64,000 bases of DNA from Eubacterium oxidoreducens. GTDB taxonomy: Bacteria; Bacillota; Clostridia; Lachnospirales; Lachnospiraceae. The notes under the pieces are model-generated. The model ran no database searches, was not told where the DNA came from, and worked only from the letters and a program-made list of their open reading frames with translations. Location of the stretch: NCBI RefSeq assembly GCF_900104415.1, contig NZ_FMXR01000004.1, positions 1 through 64,000 of the forward strand. Direction: 5' to 3'. This document shows, in pieces, positions 32,533 to 41,893 of this stretch (positions within the stretch are counted from its first letter, which is position 1; each line of letters begins with the position of its first letter). The position numbers were made by a program, and so were the translations under genes.

Positions 32533-34254
32533 ATGGGACGCAGAAAAAAAGCCCAAAGAGCGCGAAAGAAAAAATTGTTGATCGCACTGGTGATTGTTGT
32601 CATAGTCGTTATTGCGGCACTGGCTTTTCTGGTGAAAAAGTATACACCAACCAGTGAAACAGTTGATTTGAATACTTACTATAATATAGAAGAAGAACAG
32701 GATATTGCACTCATAATTGATCGGGAGAAGAATGAGACGCTTGGAAAATATATAAATGGAGAAGTATATGTTCCATATGACATTCTGCAAGAGTCGATAA
32801 ATGAACGCTTTTATTGGGATTCAAATGAAAAGATATTATTATATACAACGGCGAATGAAGTAATTAAGGCAAATGCAAATGAAGCAGCTTATACAGCGGG
32901 AAAAGAAGTTATACAAACTTCTTACCAGGTAGTGATGATAGAGGAAGATGAAACTTATGTAGCTTTGGATTTTGTTGAAATCTATGCAAATGTAACACAC
33001 CAGGCTTATGAAAGTCCGAATCGCGCTGTTATTACATCGAAATGGGAGACCATCACGCAGGCAACTGCAAAAAAGGAAACACCGATTCGAGTAAAAGGCG
33101 GAATAAAAAGTAAGATTGTAGATACCTTAGAAAAGGACGAAGTCGTAACGATTATAGAAGGTGGAGAAAACTGGACAAAGGTTATGACAGAAGATGGCAT
33201 GATTGGATATATGAAAAATTCATTGATGTCGGATACAAAAGAAGTCACATTGGCAAATGATTTCCAGGAAGAAGAAATCAGTCATAACTTAAAGGATGAG
33301 AAGGTTAATTTGTTATGGCATCAGGTTACGAACCAATCAGCTAATAATTCTATATCCACAGTGCTTGCGCGTTCAAGTGGAATTAATGTAATATCTCCGA
33401 CCTGGTTTTATATGAATGACGAAAACGGCGGTATTGCATCAATTGCGAGTCTGGATTATGTACAGACATGCCATGAAAATGATGTGGAAGTATGGGCACT
33501 TGTCAGTAATCTGGAAAATACAGATATTGATTGCGAGAAGGTATTAACCACAACATCACTTCGAACCAATCTGGTAAATTCGATTATGGCAGCAGCGATT
33601 CAATATGGATTAGACGGAATCAATCTGGATTTTGAGTCCTTAAGTACACAAGGAGCGCTGGGATTTGTACAATTGATTCGGGAATTATCTATAAAATGCC
33701 GTGCAAATGATGTCATTTTATCCGTGGATAATTATGTGCCGTCCGGATATACAACCGCATATAATAGAAGTGAACAGGCAGCGTTTGCAGATTATGTAGT
33801 CATTATGGCCTATGATGAACATTATGCAGGAAGCGATGAAGGCAGTGTTTCTTCTATAAATTATGTAACAGAAAGTGTAACAAATACATTAAAAGAAGTG
33901 CCGGCCGAACAGATTATTCTTGGACTTCCGTTTTATGCAAGACTTTGGGAAGAAACACCGGATGAAGATGCTGAAAATGGCTATACGCTAAGTAGCACGG
34001 CAGTGGGAATGGATGAAGCCGATACTATTTTAGAAGAAAATGATGCAAATAAGACATGGAATGAAGAATTACAACAATATTATGCAGAATATGAAGCAGA
34101 TGGAAAGACTTATAAGATCTGGATGGAGGAGGAAACATCTTTAGAGGCTAAGCTTAAGATATATCAGGAAAATAACCTTGCAGGAGCAGCCTTTTGGAAG
34201 TCTGGATTTGAAAGAAGTACCATATGGGACCTTGTCAATAAATATGTTCAGTAG
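32533..34254 (+). CDS. Membrane-anchored GH18-family glycosidase with SH3-like domain
   Basis: A basic N-terminus and one membrane helix (residues about 14-35) anchor the protein outside. Residues of about 45-170 resemble a copper-amine-oxidase-like / stalk region, then an SH3b domain (IRVKGGIKSKIVDTLEKDEVVTIIEGGENWTKV, seen as separate blocks), then a GH18 barrel from about 255. The catalytic motif is DGINLDFES and later VVIMAYDEHY, as in the spore-cortex and peptidoglycan-type glucosaminidases (SleL/YaaH/YdhD). Chitin is unlikely as substrate; cell-wall glycan is inferred. AGGAGG precedes the ATG. Confidence 0.87.
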   Translation: MGRRKKAQRARKKKLLIALVIVVIVVIAALAFLVKKYTPTSETVDLNTYYNIEEEQDIALIIDREKNETLGKYINGEVYVPYDILQESINERFYWDSNEKILLYTTANEVIKANANEAAYTAGKEVIQTSYQVVMIEEDETYVALDFVEIYANVTHQAYESPNRAVITSKWETITQATAKKETPIRVKGGIKSKIVDTLEKDEVVTIIEGGENWTKVMTEDGMIGYMKNSLMSDTKEVTLANDFQEEEISHNLKDEKVNLLWHQVTNQSANNSISTVLARSSGINVISPTWFYMNDENGGIASIASLDYVQTCHENDVEVWALVSNLENTDIDCEKVLTTTSLRTNLVNSIMAAAIQYGLDGINLDFESLSTQGALGFVQLIRELSIKCRANDVILSVDNYVPSGYTTAYNRSEQAAFADYVVIMAYDEHYAGSDEGSVSSINYVTESVTNTLKEVPAEQIILGLPFYARLWEETPDEDAENGYTLSSTAVGMDEADTILEENDANKTWNEELQQYYAEYEADGKTYKIWMEEETSLEAKLKIYQENNLAGAAFWKSGFERSTIWDLVNKYVQ

Positions 34255-34271
34255 TAGAAAGAAGGATGAAT

Positions 34272-34709
34272 ATGGAACCATTATTAATCGTTTGGCTTGT
34301 AATTATAGTGGCTTGTGTCGTGATAGAACTTGCGACGGTTGGCTTGACAACAATCTGGTTTGCCTGCGGTGCAGGAGTAGCAATGATTATTTACGGATGC
34401 AAATTGGCATTTGGATGGCAGTTGGCCGGATTTGTCATAGTATCTTTGATTATGTTGTTCTTTACAAGACCATTTGCGCTTAAGTATATTAACCGTAAAA
34501 CTTTTAAAAGTAATGTTGAAGGTGCCATAGGAAAATCGGTTATGATTACGGAGACTGTTGATGCACAAAAAGGAACCGGAAAAGGAACATTGGACGGAAT
34601 GGAATGGACGGTTCGCTCTAAGGACGCTAAGGTAACATATGAGCCGGGTGAGGAAGTGCAGGTTGCACAAGTTTCCGGCGTAAAACTAATCGTAGAAAAA
34701 AGGAAATAA
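34272..34709 (+). CDS. NfeD family membrane protein
   Basis: Three hydrophobic helices (IVWLVIIVACVVIELATVGL; WFACGAGVAMIIY; LAGFVIVSLIMLFF) precede a C-terminal OB-like domain (IGKSVMITETVDAQKGTGKGTLDGMEWTV). This matches short NfeD proteins, partners of SPFH/stomatin proteins. No stomatin gene is next to it here. ATG at 34272 is chosen because the ATG at 34266 touches the ribosome site. The length is 145 residues. Confidence 0.85.
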   Translation: MEPLLIVWLVIIVACVVIELATVGLTTIWFACGAGVAMIIYGCKLAFGWQLAGFVIVSLIMLFFTRPFALKYINRKTFKSNVEGAIGKSVMITETVDAQKGTGKGTLDGMEWTVRSKDAKVTYEPGEEVQVAQVSGVKLIVEKRK

Positions 34710-34714
34710 AGAAA

Positions 34715-35662
34715 ATGGAAATTGTGTTTTTAGAAAGAAACTCTGTTGGCGATGACGTGGATTTATCAGCATTTGAAAAGCTTGGAAATGTGAGAATGTA
34801 CAGTCTGTCAAAGCCAGAAGAAATCGAAGATAAAATTGATGAAGCCGATATTGTTGTTGTCAATAAGATGCCAATGAATGAAATCACTTTAAAAAGAGCA
34901 AAACAATTAAAATTAGTTTGCGTCACGGCAACCGGTACTAATAATCTCGATAAAGCCTATTTGGAGAAACGAAACATTGCATGGCGTAATGCCGAGGGTT
35001 ATTCTACGCAATCCGTTGCGCAGCATACATTTGCCATGCTGTTTTATCTGCTGGAAAAACTAGATTATTATGATAAATATGTCAAATCAGGAGCTTATAT
35101 TAATAGCGATTTGTTTACACATATGGGAAAACCTTTTGCACAGCTTAGCAAAATGACCTGGGGAATTATAGGCCTTGGACAGATTGGCCGCCGTGTGGCG
35201 GAACTTGCCAGTGCGTTTGGATGTAAGGTGATTTATTATTCCACAAGAGGAAATCATGATGATGCGGAATATATGAGAGTTTCTTTTGAAGAACTTCTTA
35301 GAAAGAGTGATATTGTATCCGTACATGCGCCTTTAAATGAAAAAACACAGGGCTTAATGAATGCAAAAGCGTTTGAGGCAATGAAGAAAAATGCAATCTT
35401 TATTAATGTAGGAAGAGGTCCGATTGTGGTGGAAGAAGATCTGGCAAATGCGCTGAAGCAAGATGAGATTGCCGCAGCAGGATTAGATGTACTGTGCAAG
35501 GAACCGATGCACAGGGAAAGTCCGTTTGCAAAGTTAAAGGATTCCACAAGGCTTCTCATTACGCCGCATATTGCATGGGCTGCAGGAGATGCAAGAGACC
35601 GCCTGATGCAGATTATTCATGATGAAATGAAAGAATATATCGAATCTTCCTTAGATGAATAA
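34715..35662 (+). CDS. D-isomer-specific 2-hydroxyacid dehydrogenase
   Basis: An NAD(P)-dependent oxidoreductase that interconverts 2-keto and 2-hydroxy acids. The Rossmann signature is WGIIGLGQIGRRVAELA; catalytic residues are Arg in INVGRGPIV, Glu in CKEPMH and His in TPHIAWA. NAEGYSTQSVAQHTFAMLFYL is typical of the glycerate/hydroxypyruvate reductase branch. The length of 315 residues is normal. The gene begins five bases after the nfeD-like stop. The substrate is not determined by sequence. Confidence 0.88.
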   Translation: MEIVFLERNSVGDDVDLSAFEKLGNVRMYSLSKPEEIEDKIDEADIVVVNKMPMNEITLKRAKQLKLVCVTATGTNNLDKAYLEKRNIAWRNAEGYSTQSVAQHTFAMLFYLLEKLDYYDKYVKSGAYINSDLFTHMGKPFAQLSKMTWGIIGLGQIGRRVAELASAFGCKVIYYSTRGNHDDAEYMRVSFEELLRKSDIVSVHAPLNEKTQGLMNAKAFEAMKKNAIFINVGRGPIVVEEDLANALKQDEIAAAGLDVLCKEPMHRESPFAKLKDSTRLLITPHIAWAAGDARDRLMQIIHDEMKEYIESSLDE

Positions 35663-35780
35663 ATGAAAAATTTTTCTAAACAAGTGGCTCATATTCTTGA
35701 CGGGCATCATAAAAAAGAGTAAGATGCTACAATATGTAGATTGATAAGAGAAAAGAAAGTATGGTAATTGGAGGTAGAAT

Positions 35781-37175
35781 ATGAGAATTCCACAAAAGTT
35801 GGAAAGAAAAGCCTTTAGCGTTGCAATTGATGTAGCATTGAAAAAGGTAAATAAGGATCGTGAAAAAGGACTTTTAGAAATTATAGATCTTGCAGAGAAG
35901 TTTATGGGAGATCAATTTCGCAAAGATGCATATGAAGGTGCAAGAGCTATTGTTAAGAATCCGGAACATAAATGGATGAAGTTTGTAAATAAGATGCTCG
36001 ATGAGGTACATCCGAATGTTGCAAAAATGACAGCTTTAAACCTCGGATATCAGGCAGCTTTCCATGGAACCAGAATGATTCGTGAAAACCGTGAAGTCTA
36101 TAATTGTAATATACCATGGCTGATTTTGATGGATCCAACTAGTGCATGTAATTTACGATGCACCGGTTGTTGGGCAGCAGAATATGGATATAAATTAAAT
36201 CTGACATTTGAAGAAATGGACAGTATTGTAACGCAGGGAAAAGAGCTTGGCATATTTTTCTATATGTTTACCGGTGGAGAGCCGCTTGTAAGAAAAGACG
36301 ATTTGTTAAAGCTTGCCAAAAAGCATAGTGAATGTGCCTTCCATTCCTTTACGAATGGTACTTTGATTGATGAAGAGTTCTGTCAGAAAGTACAAGAACT
36401 TGGTAACTTCTCATTCTCCATATCCTTAGAGGGATTTGAGGAGGCCAATGATTTTAGACGTGGAGACGGCATATACAAGAAAGTTCTTCATGCGATGGAT
36501 CTTATGAAAGAATATGGATTGTTTTTCGGAACAAGTGTCTGTTATACAAGAAAAAACATGGAAGCTGTTACTTCCGATGAGTTCTTTGACCTGTTGGTGG
36601 AACATGGATGCCGCTATGCATGGTACTTCCATTTTATGCCGGTTGGAAATGAAGCTGACAAAGAATTGATGCCAACCAAGCAGCAAAGAGAATATATCTA
36701 TCATAGAATCCGCGAAGTACGTGGAATGGATTCTGGTAAATCCATCTTCGTTATGGATTTCCAAAACGATGGTGAGTATGTTGGAGGATGTATCGCCGGA
36801 GGAAGAAATTACTTCCATATTAATGCAAATGGTGATGCAGAGCCTTGTGTATTTATTCACTATTCAGGTGCAAATATTCGAGAGAATACCTTATTAGAAT
36901 GTCTCCAACAGCCTTTATTTATGGCATATCGCGATGGACAGCCATTTAATGACAATCATCTTCGTCCATGTCCGATGCTGGAGAATCCGGAGAAACTTCA
37001 AAAGATGGTACAGGAAAGTGGAGCGAAGTCCACAGACCTTCAGTCACCAGAAAGTGTGGAACATTTATGTGGTAAATGTGAGGAGTACGCAAAGGACTGG
37101 GCTGATAAGGCAGATGAACTTTGGACAAAAGGCCATTTTGAGAAGGTCGGATACACCAATTATAAGAAAAAATAA
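35781..37175 (+). CDS. Radical SAM protein with SPASM-like C-terminal cysteines
   Basis: The [4Fe-4S]/SAM motif is C123-x3-C127-x2-C130 (SACNLRCTGCW), followed by MFTGGEPLVRKDDL and FTNGTLI. The C-terminal part carries further cysteines (GGCIAGGRNYFHINANGDAEPC, RPCPMLE, HLCGKCEEY), as in SPASM or twitch domains that bind auxiliary clusters. An N-terminal helical extension of about 110 residues has no recognised fold. The next gene encodes a flippase-like membrane protein 18 bases downstream, so a shared role in a lipid or peptide modification is possible. The reaction is unknown. Confidence 0.85.
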   Translation: MRIPQKLERKAFSVAIDVALKKVNKDREKGLLEIIDLAEKFMGDQFRKDAYEGARAIVKNPEHKWMKFVNKMLDEVHPNVAKMTALNLGYQAAFHGTRMIRENREVYNCNIPWLILMDPTSACNLRCTGCWAAEYGYKLNLTFEEMDSIVTQGKELGIFFYMFTGGEPLVRKDDLLKLAKKHSECAFHSFTNGTLIDEEFCQKVQELGNFSFSISLEGFEEANDFRRGDGIYKKVLHAMDLMKEYGLFFGTSVCYTRKNMEAVTSDEFFDLLVEHGCRYAWYFHFMPVGNEADKELMPTKQQREYIYHRIREVRGMDSGKSIFVMDFQNDGEYVGGCIAGGRNYFHINANGDAEPCVFIHYSGANIRENTLLECLQQPLFMAYRDGQPFNDNHLRPCPMLENPEKLQKMVQESGAKSTDLQSPESVEHLCGKCEEYAKDWADKADELWTKGHFEKVGYTNYKKK

Positions 37176-37193
37176 AGCATAGGTAGTGGCAGT

Positions 37194-38222
37194 ATGAAAA
37201 AGACATTGGCAAAAGTCATTTTTGTAATAATTTTAATATTGATCGTGATATACACATTCCACGATTCTGCGGGAACTATTATGCAACAAATCGCACAGAC
37301 ATCGCTATGGCTTATCATAGCGGTGTGTCTTGTGTCTGTGATATACCACCTTTTCGAAGGTGGTATTCTGTTTTTATTAAGCAGAGTTCATAGTAAAGAC
37401 ATCCATTACGGTCATTGTGTGGCATGTGCATTTTATGCCGCGTTCTATAGAGTGGCGACACTCGGAGGTGGCGCCGGGGTGGCAGCCGTATATTACCTTG
37501 ATAAGAAGGGGCTTGAGTACTCAAAAGGAACGGGTGTCTATACCATGATGTATGTCTTTCATAGAATCAGTATCATGCTGTTTACCACAGTGTTTTTTCT
37601 GATCAGTTGGAAGTTTATGGCAGAGCATTACAGCACCTACAAGGGGTATTTGATAGTTGGCTATGTTTTGACATTTGGTATATGTCTGGGAATTACGCTG
37701 CTAGGCTGCTGGCCCAAGGCGCATAGTATAGTAGTTGGTTTGGCAAAAAAGATAAATAAAAGCGGAAAGTTTGATGCACAGATAGCACTTTTAGAAGAAA
37801 ATGTTGTGGTTTTAGAAGAGTCCTTTATGGATATGATAAAACGAAAAAGTCTTATCTTGAAGATGATCGTACTTAATTTTCTAAAGCTGGCTTGTTGGTA
37901 TTCCATTCCTTATATTTTGATGTATCAGTTTACAGATCTTACAATTGTGCAGTCATGGGCGATAACGGCATTATCGGTTATGATTGCAGCTGTAATTCCG
38001 GCACCTGCCGGAGTGGCTTCCACGGAATTTGTCTATACGATGCTTTATGGCGTTGTAGTTGGTGTATCGTATGCAGGATCTTCCGTATTGCTATATCGAT
38101 TTGCAACATTTATTGTACCGTTTTTAATTGGAATTGTATTTGTGATTTTGCATCGGAGAGATAAAGGGGAAAGTGGATTTAAACAATTTAAAATAATAAA
38201 CGAAGAAGAGTCAAGGCAATAA
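37194..38222 (+). CDS. UPF0104/YbhN-like (LPG synthase TM region, flippase-like) membrane protein
   Basis: A 342-residue polytopic membrane protein with about eight helices. The pattern GHCVACAFYAAFYRVATLGGGAGVAAVYYLDKKG (seen in parts) and VIPAPAGVASTEFVY matches the lysylphosphatidylglycerol-synthase transmembrane / flippase-like family, which lacks the MprF aminoacyltransferase domain here. It follows the radical SAM gene closely and is probably co-transcribed with it. No lipid substrate can be assigned. Confidence 0.82.
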   Translation: MKKTLAKVIFVIILILIVIYTFHDSAGTIMQQIAQTSLWLIIAVCLVSVIYHLFEGGILFLLSRVHSKDIHYGHCVACAFYAAFYRVATLGGGAGVAAVYYLDKKGLEYSKGTGVYTMMYVFHRISIMLFTTVFFLISWKFMAEHYSTYKGYLIVGYVLTFGICLGITLLGCWPKAHSIVVGLAKKINKSGKFDAQIALLEENVVVLEESFMDMIKRKSLILKMIVLNFLKLACWYSIPYILMYQFTDLTIVQSWAITALSVMIAAVIPAPAGVASTEFVYTMLYGVVVGVSYAGSSVLLYRFATFIVPFLIGIVFVILHRRDKGESGFKQFKIINEEESRQ

Positions 38223-38369
38223 AAGGACGTGAGAAATGCGCTCATGCCTGTAGAAACAAGGAAGGATATTTTTATAAAGTAATCATCTAACATTCATGAA
38301 ACAATCACATAAGGAAATTACTATGTGTATAGTAGATATACATAAGAACATGAATGGAGGAAATTTACC

Positions 38370-40394
38370 ATGAAAAATACAAAAAAAATGCAATGTCTGC
38401 TTTTGGCAGGAGTGATAGCTTCTGCTGGAGCTATGATGGCGGGATGCAGCAGCAGTTCAAGTAATGTATCAATTACATCCACGGAAATAGTAGGTGAAGT
38501 AACTGCGGTAGATGGTGATGAAATAACCGTAACAGTAGGAAGTTTAAGCAGTGGTATGGGCGCAGGCCAGGGAGGAGAAGCACCTTCTGGTGAAGTGCCG
38601 GAAGATAGCAAGGATTCTTCAGAAGAACAATCGAGTGAAGATAAATCATCGGAAAGTTCCGGTTCTACAGAGGATAGTTCATCTACAGATAGCAGTACAG
38701 ATGAAACTTCATCTACAGACAGCAGTAAGACAGCTAAGACCATGAGTGATACAAAGGAAGAAGCTTCTGAGGAGACAGAGTCTGATAAGAGCACTTCTAC
38801 TTCAGAATCAGAAGGTGGACAAGAACCACAAGGAGAAGCGCCGGAAGGTGGAGAGGGTGCAGCCGGTTCACAGACCTTGATCGAATCGGATACATCTATG
38901 ACATTTACCATTTCGGATGAATCTGTTTTAGAAGATGATGCATCAATGGATGATATTACAGAAGGAACGGTTGTAGATATTACGATTGATGGAAGTGGAA
39001 ATATAGAAAGTGTTACCATCTTGACAGATGTTCAGGTATCGTCAAGTTCATCGAACCAAGAGCAAGGAGAAAGCACTTCATCAACGGATGTTTCATATAG
39101 CGGAGTGACAGAATATACATCAGATACACAGGTAAGTGATGAAAGTTATACCTCGACAGGAACGGATGAGGAAGCTATTTGGGTAAGTGAAGGCGCAAAT
39201 GTCTCTCTTAGTAACATTACAGTAGATAGAACTTCTTCAGATAGTACAGGCGGAGACAATTCTAGTTTTTATGGCGTTGGTGCGGCTATTTTAAATACAC
39301 AGGGAAATCTCTTTCTATCAAATGCCAGTATCACAAGTGATAGTGCCGGCGGGGCAGGAGTATTTTCATATGATAGCGGTGTAACATATGTAGCAGATTC
39401 GACGATTACAACGCAGCAGGATACTTCCGGAGGCATTCATGTTGCAGGAGGCGCAGCTCTCTATGCATGGGATCTTAGCGTGGAGACAAATGGAGAATCG
39501 GCAGCAGCGATTCGAAGTGACCGTGGAGGCGGAACGATGGTTGTTGACGGAGGTACTTATACTTCTAACGGTACGGGCTCTCCTGCAGTTTATTGTACCG
39601 CAGATATTACCATTAATGACGCAAAACTAACTGCAACAGGTTCAGAAGCTGTCTGTATTGAAGGCTTAAATTCTTTACGATTATTTGATACAACATTAAC
39701 GGGAAATATGCCGGATGATGAGCAAAATGATAACACCTGGACGGTTATTTTATATCAGAGTATGTCTGGTGATTCTGAGGTCGGAAACAGTGATTTTGAA
39801 ATGGTAGGAGGAACCATCAATTCAGAAAATGGTGGTCTATTCTATACAACAAATACGGAAAGTACAATCTTATTATCTGACGTTGATATTAATTATTCGG
39901 ATGATAATGACTTCTTCTTACAGGTAACCGGTAATACCAATGAGAGAGGTTGGGGAACGGAAGGTGAAAATGGTGCCAACTGTACTTTTACCGCTGATGA
40001 TCAGCAGATGCAGGGCAAAATCATTTATGATAGTATTTCAACGCTCGACTTTTATATGACAAATGGTTCTTCTTTAACCGGATGTTTCGTAGACGATGAA
40101 ACTTATGCCGGTGATGGTGGAGATGGATATTGTAATGTATATATTTCCGAGGATTCTACTTGGACCGTAACGGCAGATTCTGAAGTGGATGATTTGTATA
40201 ATGCAGGAACAATTACCGATGAAGATGGTAATACTGTTTCTATCGTTGGAGAGGATGGAACTGTATATGTAGAAGGTGATAGTTCTTATACCATTACTGT
40301 TGGTTCTTATTCTACGGATGATAAGACTTCGAATGCACAGGAAGTTCCATCTTATTCTGATTATGAGGTAGACAAGCCATCAGAATTGGAATAA
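38370..40394 (+). CDS. Ser/Thr/Asp/Glu-rich lipoprotein with parallel beta-helix domain
   Basis: The signal peptide ends in a lipobox MMAGCSSSS. Residues of about 60-150 are a low-complexity Ser/Thr/Glu linker (DSSEEQSSEDKSSESSG type), followed by a small beta domain, then a long right-handed beta-helix from about 255 (VWSEG/GGIHVAGGAALYAWD/ITINDAKLTATGSEAVCIEG-like rungs). The protein is extremely acidic, very rich in Ser and Thr, and 674 residues long. Beta-helices often bind or cleave polysaccharides or act as adhesins; no catalytic residues can be named. GGAGG precedes the ATG. Confidence 0.75.
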   Translation: MKNTKKMQCLLLAGVIASAGAMMAGCSSSSSNVSITSTEIVGEVTAVDGDEITVTVGSLSSGMGAGQGGEAPSGEVPEDSKDSSEEQSSEDKSSESSGSTEDSSSTDSSTDETSSTDSSKTAKTMSDTKEEASEETESDKSTSTSESEGGQEPQGEAPEGGEGAAGSQTLIESDTSMTFTISDESVLEDDASMDDITEGTVVDITIDGSGNIESVTILTDVQVSSSSSNQEQGESTSSTDVSYSGVTEYTSDTQVSDESYTSTGTDEEAIWVSEGANVSLSNITVDRTSSDSTGGDNSSFYGVGAAILNTQGNLFLSNASITSDSAGGAGVFSYDSGVTYVADSTITTQQDTSGGIHVAGGAALYAWDLSVETNGESAAAIRSDRGGGTMVVDGGTYTSNGTGSPAVYCTADITINDAKLTATGSEAVCIEGLNSLRLFDTTLTGNMPDDEQNDNTWTVILYQSMSGDSEVGNSDFEMVGGTINSENGGLFYTTNTESTILLSDVDINYSDDNDFFLQVTGNTNERGWGTEGENGANCTFTADDQQMQGKIIYDSISTLDFYMTNGSSLTGCFVDDETYAGDGGDGYCNVYISEDSTWTVTADSEVDDLYNAGTITDEDGNTVSIVGEDGTVYVEGDSSYTITVGSYSTDDKTSNAQEVPSYSDYEVDKPSELE

Positions 40395-40432
40395 TCTATA
40401 AGTATATAGATGATACTAAGGGGATGAGCTGT

Positions 40433-41893
40433 ATGGAGAAAAAATCTTCTTTAGAAGTCATAGAGGCAATCGCAAGTTTGCTGGATGCGAAAAATACAGA
40501 GACAGAGGGTCACTCGAAACGAGTGGCCCTGATTGTCGTGATTATGGGAAAACAGATGGGGATGAAGGGCAAAGACTTAGAACAGCTTGAGAGAATGGCT
40601 CGTCTTCATGACATTGGAAAACTCGGAATTCCGGATAATATTCTGAATAAACCGTCCATGTTGACGGAAGAGGAATTCACAATTATGAAATCGCATACGG
40701 TAATTGGTGCAGACATTTTAACGAATCTGAATAATAGCAAACTCTACGTGATGGCCGCCAAATTTCATCATGAGAGATATGATGGGAAGGGGTATTACGG
40801 AATGTATTGCGAAGAACTTCCACTTTCCATTCGGATTCTTGCACTTGCGGATGCGCTTGATGCCATGACCTCGTATCGTCGATATCAAAGAAATGTAGAC
40901 ACGAAGGAAGCTATTGCAGGAGAACTATTAAAGGGGAGAGGAACGCAGTTCGATCCGGTTGTGACAGATGTTGCAATTTCTTGTCTTCGAGATGGACGAT
41001 TTGATGCCATTTTACAGGAAGCCAAGGATATTCATGAAAAGCAAATGAGGATGGGTGACAGAATGCATTATGTGGGCTGGAGCCTGGATTCTTATACGCC
41101 AAAATGTTGGAGTCGGTTTGTTCCCTTAGAATATATGGCGAAACAGATAACCGAATATGAACGACTTAGTTCATTTCATGGGATTCTTGGTATTATGGAA
41201 ATGGATAATTTTGATGACTTGATTGCAAATGAAGGGCATCGCGCTGCGGATTTAAAACTGTTTTCTTTTTGCGATCGTGTTTGTGAAATATTGAATTCCT
41301 CTGAGATTATCAGTCGGGTTAGTGAAAATCGCATTCTCGTTTATATGGAGAACAATCATAAATTGAAACTGCGCTACCAGGAGATTCAAAAAATGGCGGA
41401 CATTCTTGGAGTTTCTATTGTGGCCGGACTAGCTGTGAATGAAAAGAAGTGGAACTTTAAAGCAGCTTTGGATCGCGCAAGATGTGCACTATACCATGCT
41501 AAGCTTTGTAATTTGAAGTTATATATGGAAGAGAATGTGAAGAAAGATTTGCCGAAAGATATCGGACTTGAAGCGGATCGAAAGTTAATAGAGCGTGAAA
41601 TTCCGCTATCGGAGCGTGTAGGTAAAACGTTGGCGCTGATTACGATTACGCCAATTCGTAATGACGTTTTTGACATGGAGCGTATGGATGAGGTCGTTTA
41701 TACGCTAGAAGATAATTTTATCCGAAAGCTTGATGATACGATTCGCACGAAGCGGTTCTCAAGTAACCAGATTGTTCTGGTGAAAGAGACGATGAACAAG
41801 GAGGATGTGGAAGAACTGCTTGAGTGGAATATATCAGAGTATTTTCGGCTGTCACAGATTACGGAATTTGAAATACAATGGGAGATTCTATAA
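40433..41893 (+). CDS. HD-GYP domain protein with degenerate GGDEF-like C-terminus
   Basis: The N-terminal HD-GYP domain shows EGHSKRVALI, RLHDIGKLGIPDNIL, KSHTVIGADIL and HHERYDGKGYYGMY; the metal ligands are kept but the P of GYP is Y. ADALDAMTSYRRY completes it. HD-GYP proteins hydrolyse c-di-GMP or related dinucleotides. The second half resembles a GGDEF domain without the active-site motif (FHGILGIMEMDNFDDLI, SRVSENRILVYME). ATG at 40433 lies nine bases after AAGGGG, better than the ATG at 40424. Its 3' end overlaps the convergent patatin gene by six bases. Confidence 0.86.
   Translation: MEKKSSLEVIEAIASLLDAKNTETEGHSKRVALIVVIMGKQMGMKGKDLEQLERMARLHDIGKLGIPDNILNKPSMLTEEEFTIMKSHTVIGADILTNLNNSKLYVMAAKFHHERYDGKGYYGMYCEELPLSIRILALADALDAMTSYRRYQRNVDTKEAIAGELLKGRGTQFDPVVTDVAISCLRDGRFDAILQEAKDIHEKQMRMGDRMHYVGWSLDSYTPKCWSRFVPLEYMAKQITEYERLSSFHGILGIMEMDNFDDLIANEGHRAADLKLFSFCDRVCEILNSSEIISRVSENRILVYMENNHKLKLRYQEIQKMADILGVSIVAGLAVNEKKWNFKAALDRARCALYHAKLCNLKLYMEENVKKDLPKDIGLEADRKLIEREIPLSERVGKTLALITITPIRNDVFDMERMDEVVYTLEDNFIRKLDDTIRTKRFSSNQIVLVKETMNKEDVEELLEWNISEYFRLSQITEFEIQWEIL

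Noticed and set aside
38321-39019. Minus-strand Ser/Pro-rich reading frame opposite the lipoprotein
   Set aside because: It mirrors the repetitive Ser/Asp/Glu linker of the plus-strand gene and lacks a ribosome site.
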